Assembly (NCBI GenBank): GCA_038735125.1
Contig: JAVYNU010000003.1
Coordinates: forward strand, 104,296 to 168,295
Source of the DNA: Ignisphaera sp.
GTDB taxonomy: Archaea; Thermoproteota; Thermoprotei_A; Sulfolobales; Ignisphaeraceae
Direction of reading: 5' to 3'
Length of the DNA: 64,000 nucleotides
The notes under the pieces are model-generated. The model ran no database searches. It was not told the DNA's origin and saw only the letters and a program-made list of their open reading frames with translations. The translations under genes were made by a program, and so were the position numbers. The number at the start of each line of letters is the position of its first letter. The first letter of the stretch is position 1. This document shows positions 43,805 through 53,198 of this stretch, in pieces.

Positions 43805-45229
43805 ATGTATGATATCTACAAAGAATTTTCATATTATGGGGAAAGATGCTACAAGGAGTTTCCTAGTCTATATAATAAGCATAGAATATATGTAGTAGCC
43901 TTGGTAATAGCACTTCTAGTAGCTTCTCTAGTTATTGGCTGGAACTATTACGATATAATGTGGTGGGTCTCCTGGTACAGAATTGTGGAGAAATATGGAT
44001 TTCAATCAATATTCTCCATATATAAATTGTGCGGAACGCCTTCATGCAAAGCTCCCTATCCGCCTATAGCTGTGATAACATTTATTTTTGTCTATGCTTT
44101 AGCAATGCTAGCACCATATCAAGCCAGGTACATGATATTAAAGCTTGTGCTAGTCGTCATACCAGCTTACATAATATTCAGGATTATTAAGAGGCATAGA
44201 GGACTTGAAATAGCTATGTTATGGTTACTGAGCTTACCATTTCTTCAAATTCTATTCGCACTCCAATTCGATGTTCTTCTAGCTCTCTTCATACTTCTTT
44301 CAACTCTTTATACATGGAGCGGAAAATATCGCAAAGCCGCAGTATCAACAGCTATAGCAACACTAATAAAACCAATAGCTGCTGTTGTAGCGCCACTGCA
44401 TATGATCTTCATATATAAGAAGAACGGGGCAAAAAAAGCACTTGAATACGCTATCATAGCGATAGTAACCGGAATTGCTATCATAGCGCCATTTGTGTTT
44501 GCATCTGGTAAGAGCTTTATAGAGAATGTTGTGAGCTTTCATGCATCGAGGCCCCCACAAGATGCTTCGCCATGGGCCATAGCAACATTTGTACTAGAAT
44601 CCAACATCAATGTGTATAATAATTTCCTAGACAATTTTTGGATGATACCATTTCTAATAGCCTATTTATCAACGGTTTTAGGGCTCTTCATAGTCTTGAG
44701 ACAAAAGCCTTATGTTTCGCTAAGATTCTTAGCCATATCAACCTCAATATTACTTCTACTGATTATCACATTTGGCAAGATTGGAAACACCAACTATATA
44801 GTTTGGATTGTACCTACATCGATAATGGCATTTGAGTGCCCATATCTAAAGAAATTCTATGTCGTAACATCCTTAATAGTATTACTAGTCTCTATACCGA
44901 TGACTGGTATACTTCTTTACCTAGCCCCCGCTGTAAGCGATAAACCAACATTTATGGCCGAGGATATCGATTATTGGGATGCACGCACACTATTTATGCA
45001 GTCAATTAATTACTATATTATCTATGCTATTAGCATAGCTCAGCAATACTCCCTATCACCTATTATGATAATTGTCCCAAGCGATGTTCTAGACTCCATT
45101 GCATATATCGCATTATTGATTGACTTTAGGAAGGTTCTTCTTGTATCGCTTGTAATAGTTGCACAAGTGCTTTTAATGCTACTGCTGATCATGCACTTTA
45201 GATCTTTGTATGGTGAGACATTATGCTAA
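43805..45229 (+). CDS. GT-C-type membrane glycosyltransferase (mannosyltransferase-like)
   Basis: A 474-residue protein with about ten to eleven hydrophobic helices. The first extracytoplasmic loop has PYPPIAVITFIF. FALQFDVLLALFILLSTLYT, TLIKPIAAVVAPLHMIFIYK and TFGKIGNTNYIVWIVPTSIM are typical of polyprenyl-phosphate-sugar-dependent GT-C enzymes (GT87/DUF2029 group). It probably adds a sugar in N-glycan or glycolipid assembly. The next gene overlaps its end by seven bases. Confidence 0.75.
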   Translation: MYDIYKEFSYYGERCYKEFPSLYNKHRIYVVALVIALLVASLVIGWNYYDIMWWVSWYRIVEKYGFQSIFSIYKLCGTPSCKAPYPPIAVITFIFVYALAMLAPYQARYMILKLVLVVIPAYIIFRIIKRHRGLEIAMLWLLSLPFLQILFALQFDVLLALFILLSTLYTWSGKYRKAAVSTAIATLIKPIAAVVAPLHMIFIYKKNGAKKALEYAIIAIVTGIAIIAPFVFASGKSFIENVVSFHASRPPQDASPWAIATFVLESNINVYNNFLDNFWMIPFLIAYLSTVLGLFIVLRQKPYVSLRFLAISTSILLLLIITFGKIGNTNYIVWIVPTSIMAFECPYLKKFYVVTSLIVLLVSIPMTGILLYLAPAVSDKPTFMAEDIDYWDARTLFMQSINYYIIYAISIAQQYSLSPIMIIVPSDVLDSIAYIALLIDFRKVLLVSLVIVAQVLLMLLLIMHFRSLYGETLC

Positions 45230-46143
45230 GAGTTGGTGTAATAGGTGTTGGTAGATGGGGTAAAAATCATGTAAGGATACTGAAAGAGCTGGAGAAAGAA
45301 GGTAAAGTGAAGCTAGAAGCTGTATGTGATGTTAGAGATGATACCGTGACAAACATTAGAAACGAATTTAGAGTACCAATAGCGAAAACAGACTATAGAG
45401 AGATTCTTCGGCATGTAGATGCCGTAGTTATTTCAACATCCATAGATTCTTTATCTAAGGTCGCAGAAGATGTTTTAACTGAGGGTGTGCATGCCCTCAT
45501 AGAGAAGCCTGTTGCAATGAACTCGAATGATGCTATAAAACTTTGGAGAATAGCCCAATCAAATAACGTTATAGCAGCTCCTGGCATGATAATGCGGTTT
45601 GACAACACAGTTAACAAGCTTAAGGAGCTCTTGAAAAGCGAAAATGTAGCCTACATAGTATTTAAAAGACTATCTAAAAGACCCCCCAATATGCTTTCCT
45701 ACCCTATACTATTGGATCTTGGTATACATGATATAGATCTATGCAGGTATTTGACTGACAGTGAAATAAGTGAGGTTATTAAAGCACAAAAAATCAAGTT
45801 GATGCATGATGAGATTTTATTTGCATCTTTAAAAACCACGCGCAATATCTATTGCATTATACATATAGATGGTGTCTCCTCTCGTAAAATTCGTGAGATT
45901 GATGTTATAACAGAAAGACCTTTCATAAGAGCTGATACCATTAAGAATCAAATTCTTTATTACAACCCATTGAACATAGGTGAGGAAGAAAGGATAATTC
46001 AAGTGGAGTATTACGAGCCATTAAGAAGAGAACTGGAATGGTTTGTAAATACTGTAAAGCAGAAACCAGCTAATTATAGTCCGAGTCTATATGATGCCGT
46101 GGAAAATCTTAGAGTAATTGAAGCCATAGTAGCAAAAGCCTAA
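45223..46143 (+). CDS. Gfo/Idh/MocA-family sugar oxidoreductase
   Basis: A 306-residue NAD(P)-dependent dehydrogenase. The dinucleotide motif is MLRVGVIGVGRWGKNHVRIL, the EKP motif is HALIEKPVAMNS, and the conserved DLGIHDIDL lies in the second domain. It overlaps the membrane glycosyltransferase by seven bases, so the pair may make and transfer an unusual sugar (for example a uronic or amino sugar) for surface glycans. That link is inference. Confidence 0.88.
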   Translation: MLRVGVIGVGRWGKNHVRILKELEKEGKVKLEAVCDVRDDTVTNIRNEFRVPIAKTDYREILRHVDAVVISTSIDSLSKVAEDVLTEGVHALIEKPVAMNSNDAIKLWRIAQSNNVIAAPGMIMRFDNTVNKLKELLKSENVAYIVFKRLSKRPPNMLSYPILLDLGIHDIDLCRYLTDSEISEVIKAQKIKLMHDEILFASLKTTRNIYCIIHIDGVSSRKIREIDVITERPFIRADTIKNQILYYNPLNIGEEERIIQVEYYEPLRRELEWFVNTVKQKPANYSPSLYDAVENLRVIEAIVAKA

Positions 46144-46166
46144 AGTCTTTTAGCGAAACTGCTCAA

Positions 46167-46520
46167 TTATTCTGTCTCAACCCACATGTAGCCACAGTTA
46201 GAGCACTTAAACGTCTTAATTATGGAGTCAGAGCTCTCAGCAGAAGAAACTTGTTTTCTCCAATAATAAACACCTCTTCTACCGCAGTGAGGACATGAAA
46301 TAGACTCGTCAAATACTGCCATAGGCGGAACATCTAACATTACTCCCTCTCTCCTCTCAATATATTTTGTGAATACAGTAGTCTTTTTCATGCTCAAAGG
46401 AAGGCCACCTTCCAAAACCTTTTTATAACCACATTTAACACAGATAAGCATTGAAATACCCTCTACATTCTTTACAACCATAACAGTGCCACATTTCGGA
46501 CAGAAATACATTTTAATCAC
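46167..46520 (-). CDS. Transcription factor S paralogue lacking the catalytic acidic tip
   Basis: A 117-residue protein with two zinc ribbons: N-terminal CPKCG...CVKCGYK (residues 7-32) and C-terminal CPHCG...CSNCGYMW (76-113). This is the archaeal TFS/RPB9/TFIIS layout. In active TFS the C-terminal hairpin carries an Asp-Glu pair (RSADE) that stimulates RNA cleavage; here the loop reads QVSSAESSDS. It may be a non-cleaving or inhibitory paralogue. It is monocistronic, at the end of convergent genes. Confidence 0.85.
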   Translation of the reverse strand: MIKMYFCPKCGTVMVVKNVEGISMLICVKCGYKKVLEGGLPLSMKKTTVFTKYIERREGVMLDVPPMAVFDESISCPHCGRRGVYYWRKQVSSAESSDSIIKTFKCSNCGYMWVETE

Positions 46521-46904
46521 TAAAACAACATCTTTCAGTAAGAATTCTGGCTTAACTAGGATATATGTTTAATTATTACAAATTTGATTAATAAACAAAT
46601 TAATATCATAATAATACAAACTTTGTGTAACCATCAATATTGTAATCACATTATAGCACAACATTATTCTACATTAAATACTTATCAGCAATTTCTGAAG
46701 CACATTAATGGAAGCATTAGACACTAGAAACGAATTTCATTTAACCTAATTCATTGATAAAACTCAGCACTCAAGACCCCTATCATCTTGTCAACCCCGC
46801 TAAATGCTCATCATCCTTTGTTCAAGAGTTTTATTCTCAACAAAACATTAAGATTATATTAATTAATGTATTTAATATAGCAGTAAATATAGGTTTGGGC
46901 TACC
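46521..46904. other. AT-rich intergenic gap holding a C/D RNA
   Basis: Apart from the guide RNA at 46757-46842, this 384-base gap has divergent AT-rich promoter sequence only. TATA-like TATATGTTTAATTATTA near 46560-46576 probably serves the TFS paralogue, and AATTAATGTATTTAATATAG near 46860-46880 the GTPase. Confidence 0.45.
46757..46842 (-). ncRNA. Box C/D guide RNA with a 9-bp terminal stem
   Basis: Minus strand: C ATGATGA (46814-46808), 13-nt guide GCATTTAGCGGGG, D' TTGA (46794-46791), 4-nt spacer, C'-like ATGATAG (46786-46780), 12-nt guide GGGTCTTGAGTG, and D CTGA (46767-46764). The flanks ATAAAACTC and GAGTTTTAT are perfectly complementary, which would bring the ends together as in circular archaeal sRNAs. 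Predicted targets are CCCCGCUAAAUGC (fifth base, G) and CACUCAAGACCC (fifth base, C). Confidence 0.88.
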
Positions 46905-47711
46905 ATGCGACTTTTGAGAAATTCTGAGATAGATGCCATTGTATCTAGATCTGATATTGTTATAGAGATTGTTGAGGCTAGAAATCCTTTAGAGACTAAA
47001 AGCAGGATTATAGAAAGTGTAGCTAGGAAAAAAGAGAGAAGGTATATTCTGGTTTTGAATAAATGTGATCTTGTGCCAAGATATGTTTGTGGAGAGTGGA
47101 TTGACTATTTCAGAGAGCTTGGAATTAGCGCACTTTGCACATCGTCCATCAAAAGAATTGGCATAAAAGAACTGAAGCACATGCTCATAAATTTTGCTGG
47201 AAATAAAAAAACAATTAATGTATCCGTATTTGGCTTGCCTAAGGTTGGCAAGTCATCTCTAATAAATGCTTTAAAGGGTAAGGACTCGGCGCTAACAAGT
47301 CCATATCCAGGATCCTGGGGGTATACAAAAGGTATAACCTTATACAAGATTCTGCCAGGCATATACCTAATTGATACCCCTGGTTTTGTCCCACCAGATG
47401 CAAAAGGATTCGAGGTGTTGATAAGAAGTAGGCCTATAGACCTCATACCAAATCCCATAGCGATAGCAAAAGAGATTATAACCAAGATAATGTACTTTAA
47501 CCCCATTTCTATTGAAATAGTATATGGATTGGCAACGACAGATTATTTGAAGCTACTAGAGCATATAGCTATTAAAAGAGGGTGGTTCTACAAAACAACA
47601 AAAGAACCGAATATTGATGAAGCTGCAAAGACCGTGATAAGAGATTATCTGAACGGTAAGCTCACGTTCTATTTACATCCCCCTACAAGAGACTTTATCG
47701 ACTCTCGCTAA
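46905..47711 (+). CDS. Circularly permuted GTPase (YlqF/RbgA-Nog2 type)
   Basis: A 268-residue GTPase in which G4 (VLNKCDL, about residue 50) precedes G1 (GLPKVGKSSLIN, about residues 108-119) and G3 (LIDTPGFV, about residue 152). This G4-G5-G1-G2-G3 order defines the permuted family that acts in large-subunit assembly. A short C-terminal helical domain follows. It converges on the Trm10-like gene with a 39-base overlap of coding sequence. Confidence 0.92.
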   Translation: MRLLRNSEIDAIVSRSDIVIEIVEARNPLETKSRIIESVARKKERRYILVLNKCDLVPRYVCGEWIDYFRELGISALCTSSIKRIGIKELKHMLINFAGNKKTINVSVFGLPKVGKSSLINALKGKDSALTSPYPGSWGYTKGITLYKILPGIYLIDTPGFVPPDAKGFEVLIRSRPIDLIPNPIAIAKEIITKIMYFNPISIEIVYGLATTDYLKLLEHIAIKRGWFYKTTKEPNIDEAAKTVIRDYLNGKLTFYLHPPTRDFIDSR

Positions 47712-48707
47712 AATCCTTCTATAGTATCTTTCATCCAATTGAAACTCCCTCATAAGCCTTTTCACCACATCTTCCAAAGCCTCATCTCTTTTACATATTT
47801 TTGAGGCTTCATAAACCACTCTATAAATCTTGTCATCAATCCCCATAGCATCTATAATAGCGTCCTCTATGGTTTTGTTGGCAAATCTAACACTCAAGAT
47901 TATCTCTATAATCTTGTTTATTTCTTTTGGAACACCTACAACGCTACCCTTATACGCTATCGACTTCCTCTCGGCATCCAATTCTCCTATTACACTTGCT
48001 CCATACGTGGCAAATGGTCTTGGAAACATGTCGTCTACGAGTAGCCCAATCAAAAATACATCGCTGTTCATCACATCATCTTCGGTAAGCTTGTCAGGTG
48101 CGTATGGATCTAAGACTATGGCTTTACGGCTTTTTAGAAGATCGTGCGGAAACTCGTTAAGCACTTTGATAGCATTTTTAAATGAGTTTAGCAATACCAT
48201 TATCTCGTGGGGAGGGAAAATAAGTAGAACATTCAAATCAGTCAAGTACTGCCTGATAATGTTTACAGACATTAGCAACTGCTTCAAAGCTTTCTTCTTC
48301 TCATATTCGTGGTGAAGTTCCCAAAAAAGTGCATCAAATAATATGATGGGTCTTCTTGGATAAATCTCAACAAATCTGTTCAAAAAATAATCTGTGATGT
48401 CATCGCCATGACAATAGCTCTTAGCGTCTTTTACAACAAGGCTAAAAAAATGTGAGCTCCTTGATGTTCTAGCTATTGTTATACCTTTGTAGAAACCTAT
48501 AACTCTGCCTGCATTGCTTTCTCTACACAGTTTCGCTTTACCAATAATTATGTTATTTGCTATTTCATTTAAAATTTCATAGCTGTGCACCCTTCTGCCA
48601 CGATGTTTTTCAATTATTTTTCTATATGTCAACAAGTCTATAGCTAATCCATCAGCTTCAAGGCTATTAACAATCTGTGCAACCACATCGGCTACAATTT
48701 GTGTCAT
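47673..48707 (-). CDS. Trm10-like tRNA position-9 methyltransferase (SPOUT)
   Basis: A 344-residue protein. The central part (IILFDALFWELHHEYEKKKA, then YLTDLNVLLIFPPHE) and the C-terminal AIVLDPYAPDKLTEDDVMNS followed by DVFLIGLLVDD and GKGSVVGVP-like loop (YKGSVVGVPKEINKIIE) fit the knotted Trm10 fold, which makes m1A9 or m1G9 in archaeal tRNA. The N-terminal and C-terminal helical extensions are long. I recognise the pattern rather than a unique motif. Confidence 0.7.
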   Translation of the reverse strand: MTQIVADVVAQIVNSLEADGLAIDLLTYRKIIEKHRGRRVHSYEILNEIANNIIIGKAKLCRESNAGRVIGFYKGITIARTSRSSHFFSLVVKDAKSYCHGDDITDYFLNRFVEIYPRRPIILFDALFWELHHEYEKKKALKQLLMSVNIIRQYLTDLNVLLIFPPHEIMVLLNSFKNAIKVLNEFPHDLLKSRKAIVLDPYAPDKLTEDDVMNSDVFLIGLLVDDMFPRPFATYGASVIGELDAERKSIAYKGSVVGVPKEINKIIEIILSVRFANKTIEDAIIDAMGIDDKIYRVVYEASKICKRDEALEDVVKRLMREFQLDERYYRRILARVDKVSCRGM

Positions 48708-48759
48708 TAGCGTGTCATATAACTTAATTCAAAACTCAGACTAAAAATCCTTCTTTGTT

Positions 48760-49131
48760 CTAAGCTGTAGCTACATTTGCTTCTACAGAATTGCTTGCTA
48801 GTGCGCTACCCTCTGTATTTATCACTTGACCTGCGTCTGAGCCAGACTCGACTGTGAAGGTAAAGCTCTTGTTACTTAAAAGAATGTCTAGAAGTTTTTT
48901 CCCTGTTTCAGAAAGCCTATAGATTTTATAGTTGCCTCTGATGTAAACAACCTCAACTATGTTTAGAGCCTCTAAGATATGGAATGATGCTAAGACCTCG
49001 TATCTAGGTAAACCAGTTGCAGCTATTACATCACTTGGTGATGCTATTCTATCTTTTAATGCGTTTAGTATCGTCAACAGCTTTTCCCGGGGGGTCAAAA
49101 ACAATTCACCGATATCCTCATTATTTCGCAA
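48760..49131 (-). CDS. Winged-helix DNA-binding protein
   Basis: A 123-residue protein with a clear winged helix at residues 12-78 (TPREKLLTILNALKDRIASP, PRYEVLASFHILEALNIVEV, YKIYRLSETGKKLLDILL). The C-terminal 35 residues are Ser/Ala/Val-rich and look disordered. It is divergent from the 760-residue gene across a 68-base gap, so it could control that operon. Confidence 0.75.
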   Translation of the reverse strand: MRNNEDIGELFLTPREKLLTILNALKDRIASPSDVIAATGLPRYEVLASFHILEALNIVEVVYIRGNYKIYRLSETGKKLLDILLSNKSFTFTVESGSDAGQVINTEGSALASNSVEANVATA

Positions 49132-49199
49132 AGGGTATTATAAGGAGGCAGACTAATCGTAATGTACATTACTTTAACCCCTCCTATTAATAGGGATCT

Positions 49200-51482
49200 A
49201 TGAAACATATTGCCATTATAGAACTTGGCGAATCTGTTATAACCAGGTCGTGCAGGCTCACATTGTACTCTCATAAATGGAATTTGGTTAGGGTATTTGA
49301 TCAAAACTTAGTTTCACATCCACATATTGTATTTTATTCTGATCTTCTACTCTTTTCAAATGCACCATTTATATGCAGATATGGTGATAAAGCTAGGGTG
49401 TATAGCATTGTACTGGACAAAAAGAGTGAAGGCTTTCAACTAGACTTGAAAGAATATAGCAGAATCCTGACATACACAGAAGATAGCAGCATCTTATTGT
49501 CACCCAGGGGAAACATGGCTAAGATTCTTCAATTTCGAAACAATGGAACAGTAAATGAATATGACGTTGAAAAACCCTATTACATCTTGCCACAAGGGGA
49601 TCACAGTTATGTTGTAAAGAACCGAGATATTCTTGCTGTCGCCAAGAATCCTACAACAATGGACGAGATAACACAATGCAAAAATGTATTCTATCAAGAT
49701 TCCAGCAATTACAAGGTATTACAATGTGTGTCAGATGATGAAAATATTTTCATAGTTAGCGATGGATTGTATGGGTATTCTATTCAGTATAAAAAGAGTG
49801 GATTCATCATAGAAAGCGCTAACATGGGTTTAAACACCATAGTGTTTAACTCTCCGAGGATGTCACTACTAGTTCATGTTTCTAAAAAAGAGGAAAACAT
49901 CTATGAAACTCCCTTTAAATTAGATGATGCACTATTCATTGACGATGATGCTTGTCTTGGGAGAATCAACAATAAACTTGTTCTGTATAACCCTAACAGA
50001 GATTCGCTAAGAATTCTAGCAAGAGTCGATAGAAGAGCCAACATATACAATGATGTTTTACATGGCTACATAGCTCTAAAAAATGATAGTGGAATAGAGC
50101 TAATCGACATAAACAACAATTCGCTGATCTCTATAAAAGCATCTGCAAAAGACATTGTATTAATAGATTCCAATCTGATTTTACTAAACAAGAACAGAAT
50201 CATTGTATACAGCATAGAGACAACTGACAAAAAGATCCGCTTAGAGAAACTTCGCGATAGCCCAACAACCCTTGTACACTGCATCGCTACTGATTCTAAT
50301 AACATTTTATGTATAGATGTATTGGGCAGACTCATTAAATTGAATGTGAGATACCTTCTCAATTCTAGGCCAAAAATTCGTGAACTCCGTAGCGGCAAAG
50401 ACGTTGCAGTAATGCTAAGGCCTTTTTCGCCTGGCTATCCTATAAAATTTTGGCCAGGAGGTAATCTACACTTTGAATTAAGGCATCTTGATGCATACTC
50501 TACGATAGTATTAATCAAGGATGGTTTAAAAGATAAAACAATTCTCACGACAACAGCAAATGGAATTGTGGATTCCCTGGAAAAAACCCTAAAAATCAGC
50601 AGAGAGAAACATGAAGTAGACACCCAGAAAGCCTTGATTTTTGACCTTGTAACAGTCTTAAATGGTATCCCACTTGTCTGTAATGAGGACTTGCGTAAAA
50701 GTCTCATGGAATGCCTCAAAAAATTGTTGCCTCAGGAAAACCATAAAAATACGATGTTAACATGCTTTGCTGATGCCACCAGAACAGAGGATTCTTTAAA
50801 GCATTACCAGATGGTGTTTATCAATAAAGCTAGATACATCACTATTAATCCTAAGATAGAGGCTGAAACAAATTCCTTGTGTCTAACCAACCTTCAAATA
50901 CCCAATTTAAAGGATATTAATATTGGCATAGAGATTCTATGCGATGACAAGCTGTATGATGTTAGTAACAGCTGTATAAGGATAGACAAATGTAACTACA
51001 TTAAGGTGTTCGTTTATGCCAAGCCAGCAAAAGATAACTGTATCATTGAGGTGCCGATACGCTATGAAGTCAAGGTCTATACCAAATTCTACGACGGTTC
51101 AACTACCATGATGCAACACGGACTTGGATATAGCTTGCTAATTCCTGTGAAATGCTACAACATCAAATCTTCAAACATAGTATACAAGGGTAATCTAATG
51201 CTAAAAGTAATGACCAAAAACAAGTGCAGAGATATTGCATTGACGATAATTCTATCCGATAAGCACGTGGTAATCCCCCCAGAAACTGAAAGGGTTGTGG
51301 AAACCCCGCTCAATATAGATGATGTTCTCAGAGGTTATAAGGAGCTTGCAATAATTGAGCCCTCCGGCCCCAAATTGATTCTGTTCCCCATAGAGCTTAG
51401 TTCTCTGCTTAGTCTTGCCCACAAAACCGCTTTAAAAGTTTCTGCTTTAACTGGGCTGAGAAGATGGGTGGAAAAACCTTAG
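49200..51482 (+). CDS. Large beta-rich protein of unknown function, first gene of a HerA-like ATPase cassette
   Basis: A 760-residue soluble protein with no signal peptide or membrane helix. Residues about 1-400 are repeating short strands with Asp/Asn turns (for example LVLYNPNRDSLRILARVDR, GIELIDINNNSLISIKASAK), suggesting a beta-propeller. Residues about 440-530 contain a helical section with several cysteines. Residues about 550-720 resemble one or two Ig-like sandwiches. No family recognised. The downstream 208-residue gene overlaps its end by 19 bases, and the ATPase follows. Confidence 0.7.
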   Translation: MKHIAIIELGESVITRSCRLTLYSHKWNLVRVFDQNLVSHPHIVFYSDLLLFSNAPFICRYGDKARVYSIVLDKKSEGFQLDLKEYSRILTYTEDSSILLSPRGNMAKILQFRNNGTVNEYDVEKPYYILPQGDHSYVVKNRDILAVAKNPTTMDEITQCKNVFYQDSSNYKVLQCVSDDENIFIVSDGLYGYSIQYKKSGFIIESANMGLNTIVFNSPRMSLLVHVSKKEENIYETPFKLDDALFIDDDACLGRINNKLVLYNPNRDSLRILARVDRRANIYNDVLHGYIALKNDSGIELIDINNNSLISIKASAKDIVLIDSNLILLNKNRIIVYSIETTDKKIRLEKLRDSPTTLVHCIATDSNNILCIDVLGRLIKLNVRYLLNSRPKIRELRSGKDVAVMLRPFSPGYPIKFWPGGNLHFELRHLDAYSTIVLIKDGLKDKTILTTTANGIVDSLEKTLKISREKHEVDTQKALIFDLVTVLNGIPLVCNEDLRKSLMECLKKLLPQENHKNTMLTCFADATRTEDSLKHYQMVFINKARYITINPKIEAETNSLCLTNLQIPNLKDINIGIEILCDDKLYDVSNSCIRIDKCNYIKVFVYAKPAKDNCIIEVPIRYEVKVYTKFYDGSTTMMQHGLGYSLLIPVKCYNIKSSNIVYKGNLMLKVMTKNKCRDIALTIILSDKHVVIPPETERVVETPLNIDDVLRGYKELAIIEPSGPKLILFPIELSSLLSLAHKTALKVSALTGLRRWVEKP

Positions 51483-52090
51483 CAAGTTTCTTCGATCGGA
51501 TAAAGCTTTTAGAAAATGCTATCGAGACTCTCTATACACTTCCAAGACTATTCTCCAAGAGAATCCACGGAAGGGATTTTAAATGCGAAGAGATTAGAAG
51601 AGGAGTTTATAGATGTTATAGCCGTTCAGAGACAAAATTAGTTGCATTGTATAATGTAGAAGATTCCCTTGTCAGGATAGAGGAGATGGAGTACATCGAT
51701 TTCCTCACCCACCTAAAGAGATATATCAGCACCTTGGCACCTCCAGGCTGCTCACTAGTAACAATATCTAGTGTGGTCCCCTTGAATCCTGATAGCTACT
51801 TGTCGAAGATAAACAGCAAACTTCAGATGAAGCTTGTTGAGTTGGAGAGTGACAAAACGAATACCAGGCTCAGAAACTTGATCGAGAGACTCATTGAAAT
51901 TAGAAAACGCGTTCTTAGTGGAGTGATGCCCATAGAGACTTCAATTCTTGCAGCAGTCATATGTAGAGACACTAAAGCACATGAAGACATGCTTATGAAC
52001 ATACCTCGAATAAGCAAGCAGATCCTAGGTATTTCACTAAAGGGCGTTAGAGACCTTGAGAGAATTAGTCAAATAATCAATTTTCGTTGA
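51464..52090 (+). CDS. Unknown protein, possibly the detached N-terminal domain of a VirB4/HerA-type ATPase
   Basis: A 208-residue protein. An alpha/beta N-terminal part (GVYRCYSRSETKLVALYNVE) is followed by a long charged helix (about residues 118-152, SKLQMKLVELESDKTNTRLR) and a C-terminal alpha/beta unit ending GISLKGVRDLERISQII. That layout recalls the region ahead of the P-loop domain in VirB4-like conjugation ATPases. The P-loop protein is encoded next. No sequence motif proves this. Confidence 0.55.
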   Translation: MGGKTLASFFDRIKLLENAIETLYTLPRLFSKRIHGRDFKCEEIRRGVYRCYSRSETKLVALYNVEDSLVRIEEMEYIDFLTHLKRYISTLAPPGCSLVTISSVVPLNPDSYLSKINSKLQMKLVELESDKTNTRLRNLIERLIEIRKRVLSGVMPIETSILAAVICRDTKAHEDMLMNIPRISKQILGISLKGVRDLERISQIINFR

Positions 52091-52133
52091 GGGCAAACAT
52101 AAAACAACTTTACTAGATTCATTCGCTTATATA

Positions 52134-53192
52134 ATGCCTCTTACCTTATCGCCGTCACAAACCACGGACTACAAAAATAGCAATAGTGATGTATATGTAG
52201 GTGTGGATCTAGTTTTCGGTAAGAGAGTGTCTTGGAATGTTGAGGCGTCTCCATCGCAACATATATTAGTTGTTGGTCCAACAGGTTCAGGAAAAAGCGT
52301 TGCTGTTTCAGTACTGGCATCAAGACTTAGCAGAAAATTCGGTGCCCCAATAACAGTCTTTGACATTAAAAATGAATATGAGGATTACATGAAGCTTCTT
52401 CTAAATAGATCCTTCAATGTGTGGGACGTTGTACACAGTCCCATACCTCTATGTACTTGTAACGATGAAAGTAACGCCATCTACTATGATGTGCAATTGT
52501 TCGTAAGCACAGTGAATAGTATTTTTAAAATGCCTTCGTATACTAGAGAACAGCTATACGATGCTCTTGTGAGGCTATGCAAACAATGCAACGAGGTTAC
52601 ACTAGAAGAAGCTGTACCAAGTTATCTTCTTATAGATGAATATGAATCTCTTAGCACATTATTCAGTATCTTCAAGGTCTATGAATCGCCGCATAATGTA
52701 TTAAACATGCTCTTGGAAAGAGACGTGATCATAGATCTTCACAAGATATTTCTTCTAGATAAAAAAGCCTCTGCAATAACAATACTCTATATAGTGAAGC
52801 AGATATTGAAAAAGTCTAGGGTGTTTTTTGAAAGTAGAGTCAATAGAGTAGTGGTTCTAGACGAGCTGTGGCATTTAACGCATCATGCCATTGACGAATT
52901 TATGAATGTTCTTGTAAGGTATAGCCGAGGCTTTGGAATCTCTCTTGCAATGGCGACACAAAACATTGATGATCTGAAACCATATACAGACTCCATAATA
53001 GAGAGCTGTGGAATGTTACTAGCACTCTCATCAGCTTCGCAAAGCTATTGGCTAAAACTTGCAAAATATCTCAACCTTAGTAGAAAAGGCATAGAAAATG
53101 CTATGAGATTCTCAAACCGAGGCACAGGCGTGCTAAGGATATACCCACATGAAAAACCTTTGCACGTTTATATAGATCCCTTTGATGAGTGA
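52134..53192 (+). CDS. HerA/FtsK-VirB4-like P-loop ATPase
   Basis: A 352-residue ATPase. Walker A is GPTGSGKS (residues 48-55), Walker B is RVVVLDELWHL with D243 and E244, and the sensor strand SLAMATQNIDDL has the conserved Gln. A C-terminal segment (GTGVLRIYPHEKPLHVYI) closes it like HerA/TraG proteins. It lacks the N-terminal HAS barrel of true HerA, and no nurA is nearby. It is probably the motor of the three-gene unit that begins at 49200; a TATATAATG sequence sits right at its ATG. Confidence 0.82.
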   Translation: MPLTLSPSQTTDYKNSNSDVYVGVDLVFGKRVSWNVEASPSQHILVVGPTGSGKSVAVSVLASRLSRKFGAPITVFDIKNEYEDYMKLLLNRSFNVWDVVHSPIPLCTCNDESNAIYYDVQLFVSTVNSIFKMPSYTREQLYDALVRLCKQCNEVTLEEAVPSYLLIDEYESLSTLFSIFKVYESPHNVLNMLLERDVIIDLHKIFLLDKKASAITILYIVKQILKKSRVFFESRVNRVVVLDELWHLTHHAIDEFMNVLVRYSRGFGISLAMATQNIDDLKPYTDSIIESCGMLLALSSASQSYWLKLAKYLNLSRKGIENAMRFSNRGTGVLRIYPHEKPLHVYIDPFDE

Positions 53193-53198
53193 ACCTCT

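Noticed and set aside
52134..53192. Classical HerA of the HerA-NurA end-resection system
   Set aside because: No N-terminal HAS barrel, no nurA or Mre11/Rad50 genes nearby, and the protein is about 150 residues too short.
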